Positions 8,301 through 16,971 of a stretch of DNA of 39,853 nt are shown in pieces. Location of the stretch: positions 1 to 39,853 of the IMG/VR virus record IMGVR_UViG_3300010885_049073; one strand, given 5' to 3'. Each line of letters starts with the position of its first letter. The stretch's first letter is position 1. The notes below the pieces were generated by a model. The model did no database searches. It was given only the letters and a program-made list of their open reading frames with translations, and was not told the DNA's origin. Position numbers and translations under genes: made by a program. Origin of the DNA: a virus.

Positions 8301-9140
8301 TTATTGGGAGTTAGCAGTAGCCGTGCGACGTTCCCGATAAAGCCTCTCGGCTTCCTCAAAGGATTCGACCGGTGCAGCGGACGTGGAAGCCTGACCCGCC
8401 GGCTCCGCCGGCGACGGTTGATCGGGCGCACCGTCAACAAACGCACTTTGCGCCTGGCCGGTAATCCCCTCAATGAAGTCGTAGGCGTCACTGATCGGCG
8501 TGTCGGAGTCGGCAACAAACTTCAATGCCAAATCCCGCAGCCGTGCCTGCTCATCCTCTGAGAAAGGCTTACCGTGACGTTCCTCAACTTCACTCCACTC
8601 GGCCTGAAGACGCTTTGTCTCCTCAGCCTCAACCGAAGCGAACAACTCGCGTTCCTCCTGCGAGTTCTTCCACTCACGCAGCTCGGCAACTTCGCTTTCC
8701 AAACCGGTAAGCGGGCTTGCCTCAACGTCACCGTCAGCTACTTGAGCTGAAAGGTCAACGCCAACCTGCTGCGCCAAGTCCATCAAGGCACCTTGCGCGG
8801 TTGATTGATCCGCCAGAGCGTCAGCAAACGACAGAAGTGCGCCCAACCCTTCCGGGTCAAGCTGATTCAGTCCCAAATGCTCGTATGGCTCCCAGCCCTT
8901 GCGGTACTCGGCAGCCTCCTGCAACTTGGTGTTGACGTTCCGGTCGATGTCCTTAGCGATCCGCTCAACCTCTGAGCGAATAGCGGGATCATCAATGGCA
9001 TTTAGGTCGTAAAGACCTTCGTAACCGTCCTGCTGGCCCTGACCCTCAAGGGGCTGTACCTCGGACTCATTCGCAACCGGCTGGCCCTGACCCTCGGGGG
9101 GCTGTACCGCCTCAGCGTCTAGTGAAGTTTCGTCGATCAT
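8301..9140 (-). CDS. Scaffolding protein
   Basis: A 279-residue, strongly acidic, Glu/Gln/Ala-rich protein predicted to be helical with coiled coils (for example LESEVAELREWKNSQEERELFASVEAEETKRLQAEWSEVEERHG). It has a basic C-terminus (EEAERLYRERRTATANSQ), as in scaffold proteins that bind the coat through a positively charged C-terminal helix. The N-terminus repeats QPxEGQGQ twice. It lies between portal and coat and starts at ATG 9140 with a one-base overlap (TAATG). Role inferred from position, charge and predicted fold. Confidence 0.8.
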   Translation of the reverse strand: MIDETSLDAEAVQPPEGQGQPVANESEVQPLEGQGQQDGYEGLYDLNAIDDPAIRSEVERIAKDIDRNVNTKLQEAAEYRKGWEPYEHLGLNQLDPEGLGALLSFADALADQSTAQGALMDLAQQVGVDLSAQVADGDVEASPLTGLESEVAELREWKNSQEERELFASVEAEETKRLQAEWSEVEERHGKPFSEDEQARLRDLALKFVADSDTPISDAYDFIEGITGQAQSAFVDGAPDQPSPAEPAGQASTSAAPVESFEEAERLYRERRTATANSQ

Positions 9141-9433
9141 TAGGCAGCGTTGCGCCTAGCGGTCATTTCAGCCTGCGCCTGATCAAAGCTGTACGGATCA
9201 GGCTTCTCGCCCATTTCGTCGCCAGCACCGTCAAGCTTGCTTGCCTCTTCCTGCGCCATGTTGAGGTGATCGGCAAGCTCCGCGTACTTAGGGTTGTCGC
9301 CAATCTTTTCAAGGATCGCGCCGATGGCTTCCTCAAGCATGTTGAGCGTGTCAGGGGTCAGCTCGCCGGCAGCCATTGACTCCGGGGCGGAACCCATTGA
9401 TGGTTCGGGGGAACTAGCTGATTCAGTTTTCAT
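9140..9433 (-). CDS. Hypothetical small acidic protein in head cluster
   Basis: A 97-residue acidic protein with Ser/Glu/Pro-rich N-terminus and a short helix pair (LNMLEEAIGAILEKIGDNPKYAELADHLNMAQEEA). It starts at ATG 9433 after AAGGAAC and is coupled to the scaffold gene. It may be a scaffold or portal chaperone. No family recognised. Confidence 0.7.
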   Translation of the reverse strand: MKTESASSPEPSMGSAPESMAAGELTPDTLNMLEEAIGAILEKIGDNPKYAELADHLNMAQEEASKLDGAGDEMGEKPDPYSFDQAQAEMTARRNAA

Positions 9434-9447
9434 AGGTTCTATGTTCC

Positions 9448-11499
9448 TTACTGTGTCGATTGGGTTGGTGGAATCTGCGAATCCTGCGCAGGCAAGGGGT
9501 TGCCGGACGGTGCAGTAGGCACCGTTCCAGGTGGCGGAGGCGGCAAGCTCGGGTCGCCGCCAGGGACGGGCGGCGCGAGGGCGGCCATTGCCGTTTCGTG
9601 ATCCCGAATGTGCTGCACATACACCGCCTGCCGTGGCTCCGGCAACGTGAGGAACCGGGCAGACTTAGCAAAGTCCTTATGGCCGGCAACGTGCGCGGCG
9701 TGATTGTCCATTTCGCGGACAACCAAGTCCTGATTACGCAGGAACTCAGCGTTCTCGCGCGACACCTGCTGCACGTCGGCGCTGTACGACTGCACCAGCC
9801 GCTCAAGGCCACCGACCTGCATGTCCCGAAGAGTGCGGGACAATGCGGAGGCATCAACCGGCACGCCGTACTGGAAGAGCATGTTCAACACGTCACGGAT
9901 CGCGGCCTGCTTTGCAGCAAGTGACCTCGGGAACGTGCTGTTTGCAATCACGTTGATCGTTGGCACCTGGTACGACTCGTTAGCGCGGAACGTGCCAACG
10001 TCCGTAATGCCATCCTCGCCAACGATCACGACGATTCGCTCATCCGTGTAGTACCTGGCCTGCAACTCAACGGTTTGCTGACCAACTTTTGCCAACGCGA
10101 TTTCCATTGCCTCAACGTCCGGGCCCAGGCGCGTAGCGTCCTGCTCCTGCAACAGTGAGATAGCTGACGCGGCAGTAACACCCGCCGGCACCGTGCCGTT
10201 GGAAACCTCGTACTGGCCGCTGATTTCCTTCAGCGCCTGTTCCATCTGTTGAACGAGCGTGAACACGTAGTTCGGCATGGCCGGCGGCGACAGATACTGC
10301 GGCAACTGCGCGGGCGACACCGCGTTGTGACGAATCTGCTCACCGGGAACGCCGGAATACTCAACGCCCGACAAGCGATCGAGCAGCATTGCCGGGTTGC
10401 CGAAGCGTGAAGCGTTCTCAGCAATCTGAGACTCAAGCTTGTTCAAGCGGGCCTGAATCGGTCGCAGGTGCGTAACAACCGCATCGGGCCAGAACCGGCC
10501 AGGAACGGGGATGCCACCGAACATGACGTACGGCAAGCCAGCCGCATACTCGTTCGGCCCCTCATACAAGCATCCCTCGGCGCCGGCGCACCAAACGACG
10601 CGGCGCCCGTGCGGGCAAGTTTTGCTGGGACGCTCCCAAAGTTCATAAACGCGCACGCCCAGCTTCTCGCCGGTAGCCATGTCAACGCCGTGCGAATGGA
10701 AGCGCGACTCGACAACACCAACCTGCGAGGCAGTGTCAGCCGGCACGCGCACGCCGTAGCGTTCCTCAACGTAATCAGGGGAGCGAACAGACTCTTCAAT
10801 GATCCACTGCGCATCCTCAAGGGATGTAGCCAGCGGATCGGGGTAAATGTCAAACGGGGAACGCACCGAATGCGCAACGTCACCGCCACCAATCTTCTTG
10901 CTTCGCACCCCGTCAATGCCCTGAAGCTCCGGCATTTCACCCGGACGCAGCGGCTTACCGGTCTGCGGATGCTTAATGGAACTGCCGTCAGAACCAACCA
11001 GCACGTCAACGCCAGCGCCAACGGTGGAATCCCACACCGTCTTCACAAAGCCGGCGCCACAAATCCGTGACCACGTAACCGCCTGGCGCCGCAACGCCGC
11101 AATGTTGAAGTGGTCGTAATCCCACTCAAGCAACCTGACCGCAGCAAGCGCGTCAGTGACAGCCGCATCATCGAGCTGGCGGGGGGTAGCGCCCCATGCT
11201 GGCCGCGACTTAGTGAGCTTCGCAACCTCAGTACGGACGATTGGCTGCACGCGATTGTCCGTAATGATCGTTCGCATCTTCACGCGAGGCTTGTAAAGCC
11301 CTCGGCCATCCCAAGCAACCCACTGATCGCCCTGGAAGAACGCCAGGTTCATAAACCACTCGGGCTCATACATCCGCCTGGAACGCTGCGCTTGCTTCAG
11401 CCGCTTCGCTGCGCCGCCCTTACCGAGCTTCATGTAGGTCGCATCAACCGCGCCCGAAGCTGGTTGAGGTGTGTTTGGCTGCTCCGGCTGGTTAGCCAT
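9448..11499 (-). CDS. Portal protein (P22-like)
   Basis: A ~683-residue dodecameric ring at the packaging vertex that joins head and tail. The sequence fits P22-like portals. The N-terminal wing has EPEWFMNLAFFQGDQWVAWDG, DNRVQPIVRTEVAKLTKSRP and DYDHFNIAALRRQAVTWSRICGAGF. The central region has DIYPDPLATSLEDAQWIIEE. The crown/stem region begins LRPIQARLNKLESQIAENASRF, followed by SGQYEVSNGTVPAGVTAASAISLLQE, and the C-terminal part is helical with a Pro-rich tail. The start at ATG 11499 (MANQPEQ) overlaps the preceding stop by eight bases (ATGGCTAA). A GTG at 11511 is an alternative. Confidence 0.9.
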   Translation of the reverse strand: MANQPEQPNTPQPASGAVDATYMKLGKGGAAKRLKQAQRSRRMYEPEWFMNLAFFQGDQWVAWDGRGLYKPRVKMRTIITDNRVQPIVRTEVAKLTKSRPAWGATPRQLDDAAVTDALAAVRLLEWDYDHFNIAALRRQAVTWSRICGAGFVKTVWDSTVGAGVDVLVGSDGSSIKHPQTGKPLRPGEMPELQGIDGVRSKKIGGGDVAHSVRSPFDIYPDPLATSLEDAQWIIEESVRSPDYVEERYGVRVPADTASQVGVVESRFHSHGVDMATGEKLGVRVYELWERPSKTCPHGRRVVWCAGAEGCLYEGPNEYAAGLPYVMFGGIPVPGRFWPDAVVTHLRPIQARLNKLESQIAENASRFGNPAMLLDRLSGVEYSGVPGEQIRHNAVSPAQLPQYLSPPAMPNYVFTLVQQMEQALKEISGQYEVSNGTVPAGVTAASAISLLQEQDATRLGPDVEAMEIALAKVGQQTVELQARYYTDERIVVIVGEDGITDVGTFRANESYQVPTINVIANSTFPRSLAAKQAAIRDVLNMLFQYGVPVDASALSRTLRDMQVGGLERLVQSYSADVQQVSRENAEFLRNQDLVVREMDNHAAHVAGHKDFAKSARFLTLPEPRQAVYVQHIRDHETAMAALAPPVPGGDPSLPPPPPGTVPTAPSGNPLPAQDSQIPPTQSTQ

Positions 11500-11770
11500 C
11501 CACAAGTCCAATCAGATGCGACTCGTCCGGCTCAACTTCATCGTCAAACGCAGCAACAGCGGCGACGCCGGGAAGGGGGGGAGGGTTGTCTGCAATCAGG
11601 CCAGGTGACTGAATACGCGTGTTTAGCTCCCAGCGTTCCTTCGACCAGGCGGAACGCTCCGCAGCAGCTTGACTTAGCAACTGACTGATCTGTTGGTCGC
11701 GGCGAATGTCCCGCAACAGCATTGCCGCAGCAAAGATTCCGGCGACCAGCAACGCGACGACAGCAACCAT
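11492..11770 (-). CDS. Small membrane protein
   Basis: A 92-residue protein with an N-terminal transmembrane helix (MVAVVALLVAGIFAAAMLL), then a charged helical segment (RDIRRDQQISQLLSQAAAERSAWSKERWELN) and an acidic Pro-rich tail. ATG 11770 overlaps the previous stop by one base (TGATG). It sits unusually between head genes. It could be a spanin-like or signal-anchored protein, but the sequence gives no proof. No lipobox is visible. Confidence 0.7.
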   Translation of the reverse strand: MVAVVALLVAGIFAAAMLLRDIRRDQQISQLLSQAAAERSAWSKERWELNTRIQSPGLIADNPPPLPGVAAVAAFDDEVEPDESHLIGLVDG

Positions 11771-12177
11771 CAAGCATCCTTCGTCGCGTACCGCGCCTTG
11801 CGCGGACGCGCCGGCGTCTTTTTCGGCGTCACCTTCTCAATGTTCAACTTCACCTCACGCTGCGCAGGGCGCTGATGCAAAGTGTCCTCAAGCTTCGATG
11901 CGTAGTTCTCAGCTTCCTCAGCGCGCTGACGCAACTGCTCCACCTCATCGGTCAGGTGATCAATGCGGCCCGACTGCTCCGGCAGCATTTGATAGCCGGC
12001 ACGAATGCAGTCCTCACACATGACAACCCATTCAACGTGCGGGCCTCGCGGAACGGACGGATCAACTTCGGCGCCCTCAATGCCGGCGGCGTAGTCAACG
12101 TGAATGCGGTCGGGGTACTGTCCGTAACAAGCGGCGCAGGCGACCGGGGCGTGCGCAGCGATTCTAGGTTGAGCCAT
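11770..12177 (-). CDS. Hypothetical protein with Cys4 zinc-ribbon-like N-terminus and coiled coil
   Basis: A 135-residue protein. CAACYGQYP (residues ~14-22) and CEDC (residues ~54-57) give a CxxC...CxxC pattern consistent with a zinc ribbon. They are followed by a coiled coil (IDHLTDEVEQLRQRAEEAENYASKLEDTL) and a basic Lys/Pro/Arg tail. The zinc-ribbon/coiled-coil layout and position between terminase and portal would suit a packaging or head-maturation accessory protein. That is inference only. Confidence 0.7.
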   Translation of the reverse strand: MAQPRIAAHAPVACAACYGQYPDRIHVDYAAGIEGAEVDPSVPRGPHVEWVVMCEDCIRAGYQMLPEQSGRIDHLTDEVEQLRQRAEEAENYASKLEDTLHQRPAQREVKLNIEKVTPKKTPARPRKARYATKDA

Positions 12178-12203
12178 ACCGAAACACTGACCACAACGTC
12201 GAT

Positions 12204-12599
12204 CTAGGTTGAAGGTTTCTTATCCCCAAGCTGACCGCGGCGCAAGATCGCTTTCCTCTGAATAGCCCTAACCGCAGCAACACTCGTTGGAACAGGCTCG
12301 CCCCACGCAGCAAACATCAGAGCGAAACGGGTTGGTTCGCCATTGGGTTTCGTCAACGGCGGAAGGTCAGATCGGCCAGCGAACCGAAGCGCCCATGCAA
12401 TCCAGCGTTTCTTATCAGCCGGCGAAGCCTTAGAGAAACTTTTTACACCCGGCTTCAGGTTGGCTCCCTCGGTGCGCTTGTAGAACGCGCGACCCGCCGC
12501 TGTAAGACCGCCCTTTGGGTCTTTTAGACCTGGAATGGGTCTACTTCTTTTTGCCGAACGGCTTGGCGTAAGGAATCGTTGTGCGAACCTTTCCGCCAC
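12204..12599 (-). CDS. DUF6321-like protein
   Basis: The conserved core GLKDPKGGLTAAGRAFYKRTEGANLKPGVK ... WALRF ... LTKPNGEPTRFALMFAAWGEPVP matches a small phage family I know as DUF6321 (DPKGGLTaaGR and AWGEPVP are its signatures). Function unknown. The conserved core begins just after the stop of the previous gene at 12541, with no ATG between. The start is therefore uncertain: GTG 12599 (59-base overlap with the upstream gene) is the nearest standard codon, and an ATT near 12532 would be a rare alternative. Confidence 0.7.
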   Translation of the reverse strand: MAERFAQRFLTPSRSAKRSRPIPGLKDPKGGLTAAGRAFYKRTEGANLKPGVKSFSKASPADKKRWIAWALRFAGRSDLPPLTKPNGEPTRFALMFAAWGEPVPTSVAAVRAIQRKAILRRGQLGDKKPST

Positions 12600-12840
12600 T
12601 AGGCATCTTGCCCGGAAGTTTCGGATACGCACTTGAATCAGTCTTTGCCGCGGCACTTGCCTTAGCAACCGTCTTCACAAAATCAGTCCCGCCCTTCGGC
12701 ATCGGACGCGGCTCAATCTTCGCCGTCGGCCCCTTCCCCTTCACAGGCGTCACCGGAGTCTTAGAACCAGACGGAGGACGCTTCGCCGGCTTCGGAGCCT
12801 TAGCAGGACGATCGCCAGAAAGATACTCGCCAGTCTTCAT
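12541..12840 (-). CDS. Hypothetical basic Pro/Lys-rich protein
   Basis: A 99-residue, very basic protein of low complexity (KAPKPAKRPPSGSKTPVTPVKGKGPTAKIEPRPMPKGG). It is coupled to the previous gene by an ATGA overlap. Composition suggests nucleic-acid or scaffold binding. No family recognised. Confidence 0.6.
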   Translation of the reverse strand: MKTGEYLSGDRPAKAPKPAKRPPSGSKTPVTPVKGKGPTAKIEPRPMPKGGTDFVKTVAKASAAAKTDSSAYPKLPGKMPSGGKVRTTIPYAKPFGKKK

Positions 12841-13178
12841 TGCGCCGCCACCACCGAATACGCAACATGACCATTCACAGCCGTCGCGCCACCCAAAGTC
12901 AACACCAAATCATCGCCGCCAGCAACAGTCGCCAACACCGGCACATCCTGCGTGCCTGACACCGACACAGAACCCTGCGCAGCAGTCAAAGCCATAGCGC
13001 CAGACAACAGGGTCGCCTCCGACTTCCACTGAGCCGTCACAGTACCCGACGCCACCAGCACATACGAATACACCAGCACACGCTGGCCGGCAGGAACCGC
13101 AATCACAATGTTGGCGCCCGAAGCCGAAGCAGCAACCGGGGCATTAAGAACACGCGTCTCCGCGAAAGCCATACTCAT
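12837..13178 (-). CDS. Hypothetical beta-rich protein, possible head decoration protein
   Basis: A 113-residue Ala/Val/Thr-rich protein with alternating beta pattern (ANIVIAVPAGQRVLVYSYVLVASGTVTAQWKSEATLLSGAMALTAAQGSVSVSGT). It resembles small carbohydrate-binding or capsid decoration-type jelly rolls. ATG 13178. Placed between terminase and portal. Function inferred weakly. Confidence 0.65.
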   Translation of the reverse strand: MSMAFAETRVLNAPVAASASGANIVIAVPAGQRVLVYSYVLVASGTVTAQWKSEATLLSGAMALTAAQGSVSVSGTQDVPVLATVAGGDDLVLTLGGATAVNGHVAYSVVAAQ

Positions 13179-13210
13179 AAATCAAACACTAAGCACACTG
13201 CTGATCCAGC

Positions 13211-14818
13211 TCAATCAAACTGCCCCGGCCCAATCGACGACGACAACGGAGCATCCGAACCAGCACGCGCCTTAGCCACATCCTGCGCCAACAACCGCTC
13301 CAACCTCGACCGCCCATCAGCCGCCGGCGCCACCTCAGCAATCGGCAACGCCATCACCAAATACCGCAAAGCATCCAACAAGTGATCATCCCGCTTCACA
13401 GGACGCTCCGGCGCCGCATCCTCAGACCGCCCCACACGACTCCACCGATAACGATTGAACTGCTCAACCAACACCTCACACCCCGCGCCAACATGCAAGC
13501 GATCAGTCGCCAACAACCCACGAATCGCATTAATCCCCGACCGCACATCATTATTGGACGCACGCGTCAACATGCCCGCCTCGTGATAAGCCTGCTGATC
13601 AGTTTTCCCCGTCTGCGCATCAATCTTCGCCACAGCCGGATCAGCCATAAAAATCACCTGCGGCAACCCCAACGACGCCTCCATCTTCTGCGCCTCCCGA
13701 GCAACATCCGAAATCACCGTTCGCTCCAACGCAAGCTCGGGAAACACCCACAACCCATCCTCATCCAACGCGCCCCACAACACACCCGCCATGTGCCGAA
13801 ACCCCGGATCAAGCCCGCCCAACACAACCTGCGGCTTACCCAACAAATGCTTCAACACCTCATCATCCGGCACCACATGCCGCGTCAACGAGAAATCCCC
13901 AACGATGCGCCCCGAGAACGACACAAACTTACCGAACCTACGCGCCTGCCGCTCCTCATCCGTCTTCGCCGCAGCCAACGCCGTCGCCTTACCATCATCA
14001 TCCAACACCGGATTATCGTCCTGCGAAACCGTCGTCAAATAAATCGGGCCCACATCCAAATCCGCAAACCCCTCACCAAGCTCCGGGTTAGCCTGCTGCT
14101 GCAACCACGGGTAATACAACTTGTCGTAAACCCAAGTCATGCCATTCAACGGCGTGAACGTCAGCAAGCAATCCCCATTGAAATCCACCAGGCGCTGCAT
14201 GCACTCCGTATAAATGTCGAAACCATGATCATTCGTTGGTTCCTCGTCAAAGTGAACGCGATGCAACGCCGTGCCCTGAAACACATCAACATCCATGTTC
14301 TGCGTCATAAAACTAATCGTCGACCCATTCTTGAAATGAATCACGCTGTATTCCTTGTTTAACGCCTTATCCACCGAGTTGCCAACAAGCTGCCCGCGCG
14401 GAGTCCACTTACGAAACACCGGCAAATGAATCTGCTCAACCGCCCGCTGCGACACCGCCACCAGGTACATGTTGATAGGCGGCTCCCACCGCTTATACGC
14501 CTGCAAATGCGGCGGCACCGCATCCCGATCAATGCAATCAATGATGTTCGCCAAATCCCCACCAGTCGTCTTCCCCGACCGGTTGCCACCAACAAACAAC
14601 CGATACTTCACCGGCCTCCCGTCACGCTCCCACCTGGACAAGAAATGATGCTGCGGCAAATGAGGCACCCCCGACCCCGAAGGATCAAGCGGATCAAAGC
14701 GCCACAACGGATTGTCCTGATGCCCGCCGGCCATTTCAGCCATCGCCCGCAGCGCCGCCCGGCGCTGATCGGGCGCTAAACCATCAAACACCCCCTGATC
14801 AAGCTCAAACCTAGTCAC
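13211..14818 (-). CDS. Terminase large subunit
   Basis: The 535-residue DNA-packaging motor. Walker A GGNRSGKT (residues 77-84), Walker B VHFDEE (188-193) and coupling motif TFTP (220-223) define the ATPase. The C-terminal RNase-H-like nuclease shows D337 (GLDPGF), D393 (MADPA) and D477/D478/D482 (DDHLLDAL). Translation starts at GTG 14818 with a GTGA overlap. No small-terminase gene lies next to it, which is unusual; a candidate is at 31807-32337. Confidence 0.95.
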   Translation of the reverse strand: MTRFELDQGVFDGLAPDQRRAALRAMAEMAGGHQDNPLWRFDPLDPSGSGVPHLPQHHFLSRWERDGRPVKYRLFVGGNRSGKTTGGDLANIIDCIDRDAVPPHLQAYKRWEPPINMYLVAVSQRAVEQIHLPVFRKWTPRGQLVGNSVDKALNKEYSVIHFKNGSTISFMTQNMDVDVFQGTALHRVHFDEEPTNDHGFDIYTECMQRLVDFNGDCLLTFTPLNGMTWVYDKLYYPWLQQQANPELGEGFADLDVGPIYLTTVSQDDNPVLDDDGKATALAAAKTDEERQARRFGKFVSFSGRIVGDFSLTRHVVPDDEVLKHLLGKPQVVLGGLDPGFRHMAGVLWGALDEDGLWVFPELALERTVISDVAREAQKMEASLGLPQVIFMADPAVAKIDAQTGKTDQQAYHEAGMLTRASNNDVRSGINAIRGLLATDRLHVGAGCEVLVEQFNRYRWSRVGRSEDAAPERPVKRDDHLLDALRYLVMALPIAEVAPAADGRSRLERLLAQDVAKARAGSDAPLSSSIGPGQFD

Positions 14819-15297
14819 AACAACTCAATCGACCGCAACGACGACTGAGGCACAAAAAACGCGGCACGCGGAACATCCTCACGCCAGAACGCCGGCGACT
14901 TAGCCTCAACGCCCGGCAACCAACCCGCAACCCGAAACGACGGCATCGCCCCAACCACCAACACAAACACCTGATCATCACTATCCCGACGGTGACAAAT
15001 CAACGAGGCGTCAAAGCGGCGCGAATGACGAACCTGATGACCTGCCACATCACCATCAGCGCGATCCTCCGCCGCCGAATCCTTCGCACTCCAATAAACA
15101 CCAAGCAGCTTCGCAACCGCCAACTCAGCCGCCGCAGCCTCAACATCAATAGTCCAATAATCCCCTCCCGCGGCAGCACCATAAACCTCCCGAGCCTTCG
15201 CGCCCAAAGCCCACAAACGACGCTCAACGCCCACAAGGGCCGCAGCTCGACACTCAGCGCGAGACAAAGAAACATCCACACACACAGACTGAGACAT
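14815..15297 (-). CDS. Putative PD-(D/E)XK-like nuclease-fold protein
   Basis: A 160-residue protein starting at ATG 15297 (TGATG overlap). It has a helix with E/A-K-LGV (AAAAELAVAKLLGVYW), then GDVAGHQVRHS, SLICHRRDSDDQVFVLVVGAMPSFRVAGWLPGVEA. This helix, E, D...V-x-(R/K), D..fvlv, GW layout recalls PD-(D/E)XK-fold proteins in phage terminase clusters. The expected Lys is replaced by Arg/His, so activity is uncertain. It sits between RuvC-like nuclease and terminase, so a role in packaging or recombination is possible. Confidence 0.6.
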   Translation of the reverse strand: MSQSVCVDVSLSRAECRAAALVGVERRLWALGAKAREVYGAAAGGDYWTIDVEAAAAELAVAKLLGVYWSAKDSAAEDRADGDVAGHQVRHSRRFDASLICHRRDSDDQVFVLVVGAMPSFRVAGWLPGVEAKSPAFWREDVPRAAFFVPQSSLRSIELL

Positions 15298-15785
15298 CAG
15301 ACGATCCGCGCACCCTTCAACATCGCCAAAGCCGACACAGCCATACACACCGCATCCGCCTCATCCTGCAAATCACCCCGATAACCAAGCTGCCGGGCCC
15401 GCTCCAACACCGCCGGCTTAGAAGCATGACCATGCCCACACACCTCCGCCTTCCACTCACCCGAAGTCAACTCCACAACCGGGCACCGAAGAGAAGCAAA
15501 AAACACCTCCATCACCACGCCCACCAAAGTCAACAACCGGAAATCCGGGCGAACAATCAACGGATTCTCAACCACCACCGCACCCGGCAGAAACTCATCC
15601 TCAACAAGCCCCAACCGAGCCACCAACAACTCACGAACCCCAGCCAAACGCTGCGCACCCTGCTGCCGGCCAACAACACCCGTATCAACACTCCAAGCCA
15701 ACACATCACCAACCGAAGAAACCGCACCAACCGCAATCAACCCCGACCGAACATCAACCCCCCACGCCCAATCAGGACGACTCAT
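15297..15785 (-). CDS. RuvC-like Holliday junction resolvase
   Basis: A 162-residue RNase-H-fold nuclease: D11 (GVDVRSGLIAVG), E73 (VVVENPL) and D141/D144 (DEADAVCMA) supply the acidic active site of the RuvC family. Phages use such enzymes to resolve branched DNA before packaging, which suits its position at the start of the late operon upstream of terminase. The ATG at 15785 was chosen because the RNase-H strand begins at residue 7. It overlaps the preceding gene by 14 bases. Confidence 0.85.
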   Translation of the reverse strand: MSRPDWAWGVDVRSGLIAVGAVSSVGDVLAWSVDTGVVGRQQGAQRLAGVRELLVARLGLVEDEFLPGAVVVENPLIVRPDFRLLTLVGVVMEVFFASLRCPVVELTSGEWKAEVCGHGHASKPAVLERARQLGYRGDLQDEADAVCMAVSALAMLKGARIV

Positions 15786-15981
15786 CAACCGCCGCCTCCG
15801 CAACGCGAGCATCAATACGCCGCCGCTGCTCAATCTTCTTCAACCGCGTAATCTCCGCCGACGCCGAACCCTCAGTGAACTCCCCAAACTCCAAAGACTC
15901 ACCCTCAGCCTCCCGCAACTTACGAATCAACCACAACTGCTTCGACGTAGCCGGGCCATGCGGCCAACCAAACCAACTCAC
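15772..15981 (-). CDS. Small DUF3072-like protein
   Basis: A 69-residue protein. HGPATSKQLWLIRKLREAEGE ... GSASAEITRLKKIEQRRR recalls the DUF3072 / SAP-like pattern (T.KQ...L..L ... AS..I..L) found in actinobacterial proteins. Starts at GTG 15981 with a GTGA overlap. Function unknown. Confidence 0.7.
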   Translation of the reverse strand: MSWFGWPHGPATSKQLWLIRKLREAEGESLEFGEFTEGSASAEITRLKKIEQRRRIDARVAEAAVDESS

Positions 15982-16271
15982 AACGAATCCTCAACACGTC
16001 GAGCAGCATCAACAAAGAAAGCGCGCATAGCCAACTGCACATCCCAATAGTTCGCCGCCACACCCTCCGGCGACATCACCTGCAACCGATCGCCAAGCAC
16101 ACGCTGCACGACATAACGGGGCGAACCCTCCACAGGCGCCTCAAACTCGCTGCCATCAGGCACAGGCAACACCTGGCCGTGCAGCGGGCCACCAACGAAT
16201 AGCAAGCGGCGACCCATCAACGGCCCCGCATCAAAGCCATAAGGACGATAAAGCCCAATACCGCGACCCAT
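15978..16271 (-). CDS. Hypothetical first gene of the late operon
   Basis: A 97-residue protein containing RRLLFVGGPLHGQVLPVPDG, a motif I have seen in many small phage proteins of unknown function. The start ATG 16271 follows a GAGAGAG purine tract. ATG 16217 just before the motif is an alternative. It is the first gene of the leftward operon and lies 29 bases from an operator-like repeat. Confidence 0.7.
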   Translation of the reverse strand: MGRGIGLYRPYGFDAGPLMGRRLLFVGGPLHGQVLPVPDGSEFEAPVEGSPRYVVQRVLGDRLQVMSPEGVAANYWDVQLAMRAFFVDAARRVEDSL

Positions 16272-16299
16272 GCGCCAATCTCTCTCAGCATGGCAGCGA

Positions 16300-16315
16300 G
16301 TGTTTCAGATGTGTC
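16300..16315 (+). promoter_or_regulatory. Operator-like 16-mer, site 1
   Basis: GTGTTTCAGATGTGTC, a tandem direct repeat of (G/A)TGTNTC with 9-bp period. It lies 29 bp upstream of the first late gene, where the leftward promoter must be. A related half-site AGTGTCAG follows at ~16330. I could not place a convincing -35/-10 pair for the late promoter. Confidence 0.6.
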
Positions 16316-16479
16316 GGACGGGACGAAAGTGTCAGTCTCACAAGGGGGTGTTTGGATCGGGGCCGGGGGTGATACACAGGAGCGGGGCCGCCGTCTGCCG
16401 CCCCCCCCTGGGGGGTGGCCGGCGGTCGCCGCGAGTGGTTCCGGCTCAACCTCTCATCCCTTGGCCTCATCACGAACGG

Positions 16480-16496
16480 GCACGCCGAAGGCGTGC
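16480..16496. repeat. Perfect hairpin, 7-bp arms
   Basis: GCACGCC, GAA, GGCGTGC. The loop region GCCGAAGGC is the same as in the hairpin at 21581-21595. No T-tract, so not a standard terminator. Confidence 0.6.
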
Positions 16497-16783
16497 GCGA
16501 CGTGTAGCTGTTGTTGTTGCGGGCTTCAGCTCTCTCTGGTCGAGCGAAGCGAGCGGTCGGGGTGGGCGGGCGGGGCGGGCCAGCGGCGCGGCAAGCTGCT
16601 GCTGCTGCTGTCGTGTGCAGCATTGGGGCTCAGAACCTCGGCGGCGTCTGGGCTTCTCTGCTGTCGTGGCGATAGCATGCAAGCATCTGCTCGACTCTGT
16701 TACACGCGCGCGCGAGACGGGCCGCGGCGCGTGTCTCGGCGCCTGTTTGCTGCTGCCGGCATTTGCTCAACTTGGCTAGTTGG

Positions 16784-16918
16784 TCGAGCTGGTGCGAGCT
16801 GGTGCGGTTGCTCGATCACCTGGCGTTGGGTTGGTGATCCGCTGGCGTCGAGCTGGTTTTGTCTTTGGTGCTGGTTGTTGGGTCGAGCTGCTGCGAGCTG
16901 GTCGAGCTGGTCGAGCTG
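16784..16918 (+). repeat. Cluster of (T/G)CGAGCTG direct repeats
   Basis: Seven copies start at 16784, 16794, 16848, 16883, 16893, 16902 and 16911. The last four are spaced 9-10 bp apart. They could be iterons. Caution: the same octamer occurs in early coding regions as Glu-Leu codons. Confidence 0.5.
16814..16839. repeat. Inverted repeat GATCACC/GGTGATC
   Basis: Seven-base perfect arms (16814-16820 and 16833-16839) with a 12-base spacer lie within the direct-repeat cluster. A protein-binding dyad or hairpin is possible. Confidence 0.5.
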
Positions 16919-16971
16919 GTTGGGCTCGGCTTTGCGGGTGTTGGCGGCTTGTGAAACTTTTGTTTCCTTTG

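Noticed and set aside
13382-14362. 326-codon rightward ORF opposite terminase
   Set aside because: Antisense of a well-supported terminase; composition Arg/His/Pro-rich, typical of a GC-rich shadow frame.
16590-16612. GCT triplet tract
   Set aside because: Short tract in GC-rich DNA; recorded in the region note but not enough for a separate feature.
16784-16918. CGAGCTGG repeats as certain iterons
   Set aside because: The same word is frequent in early coding sequence as Glu-Leu codons, so the cluster alone does not prove an origin.
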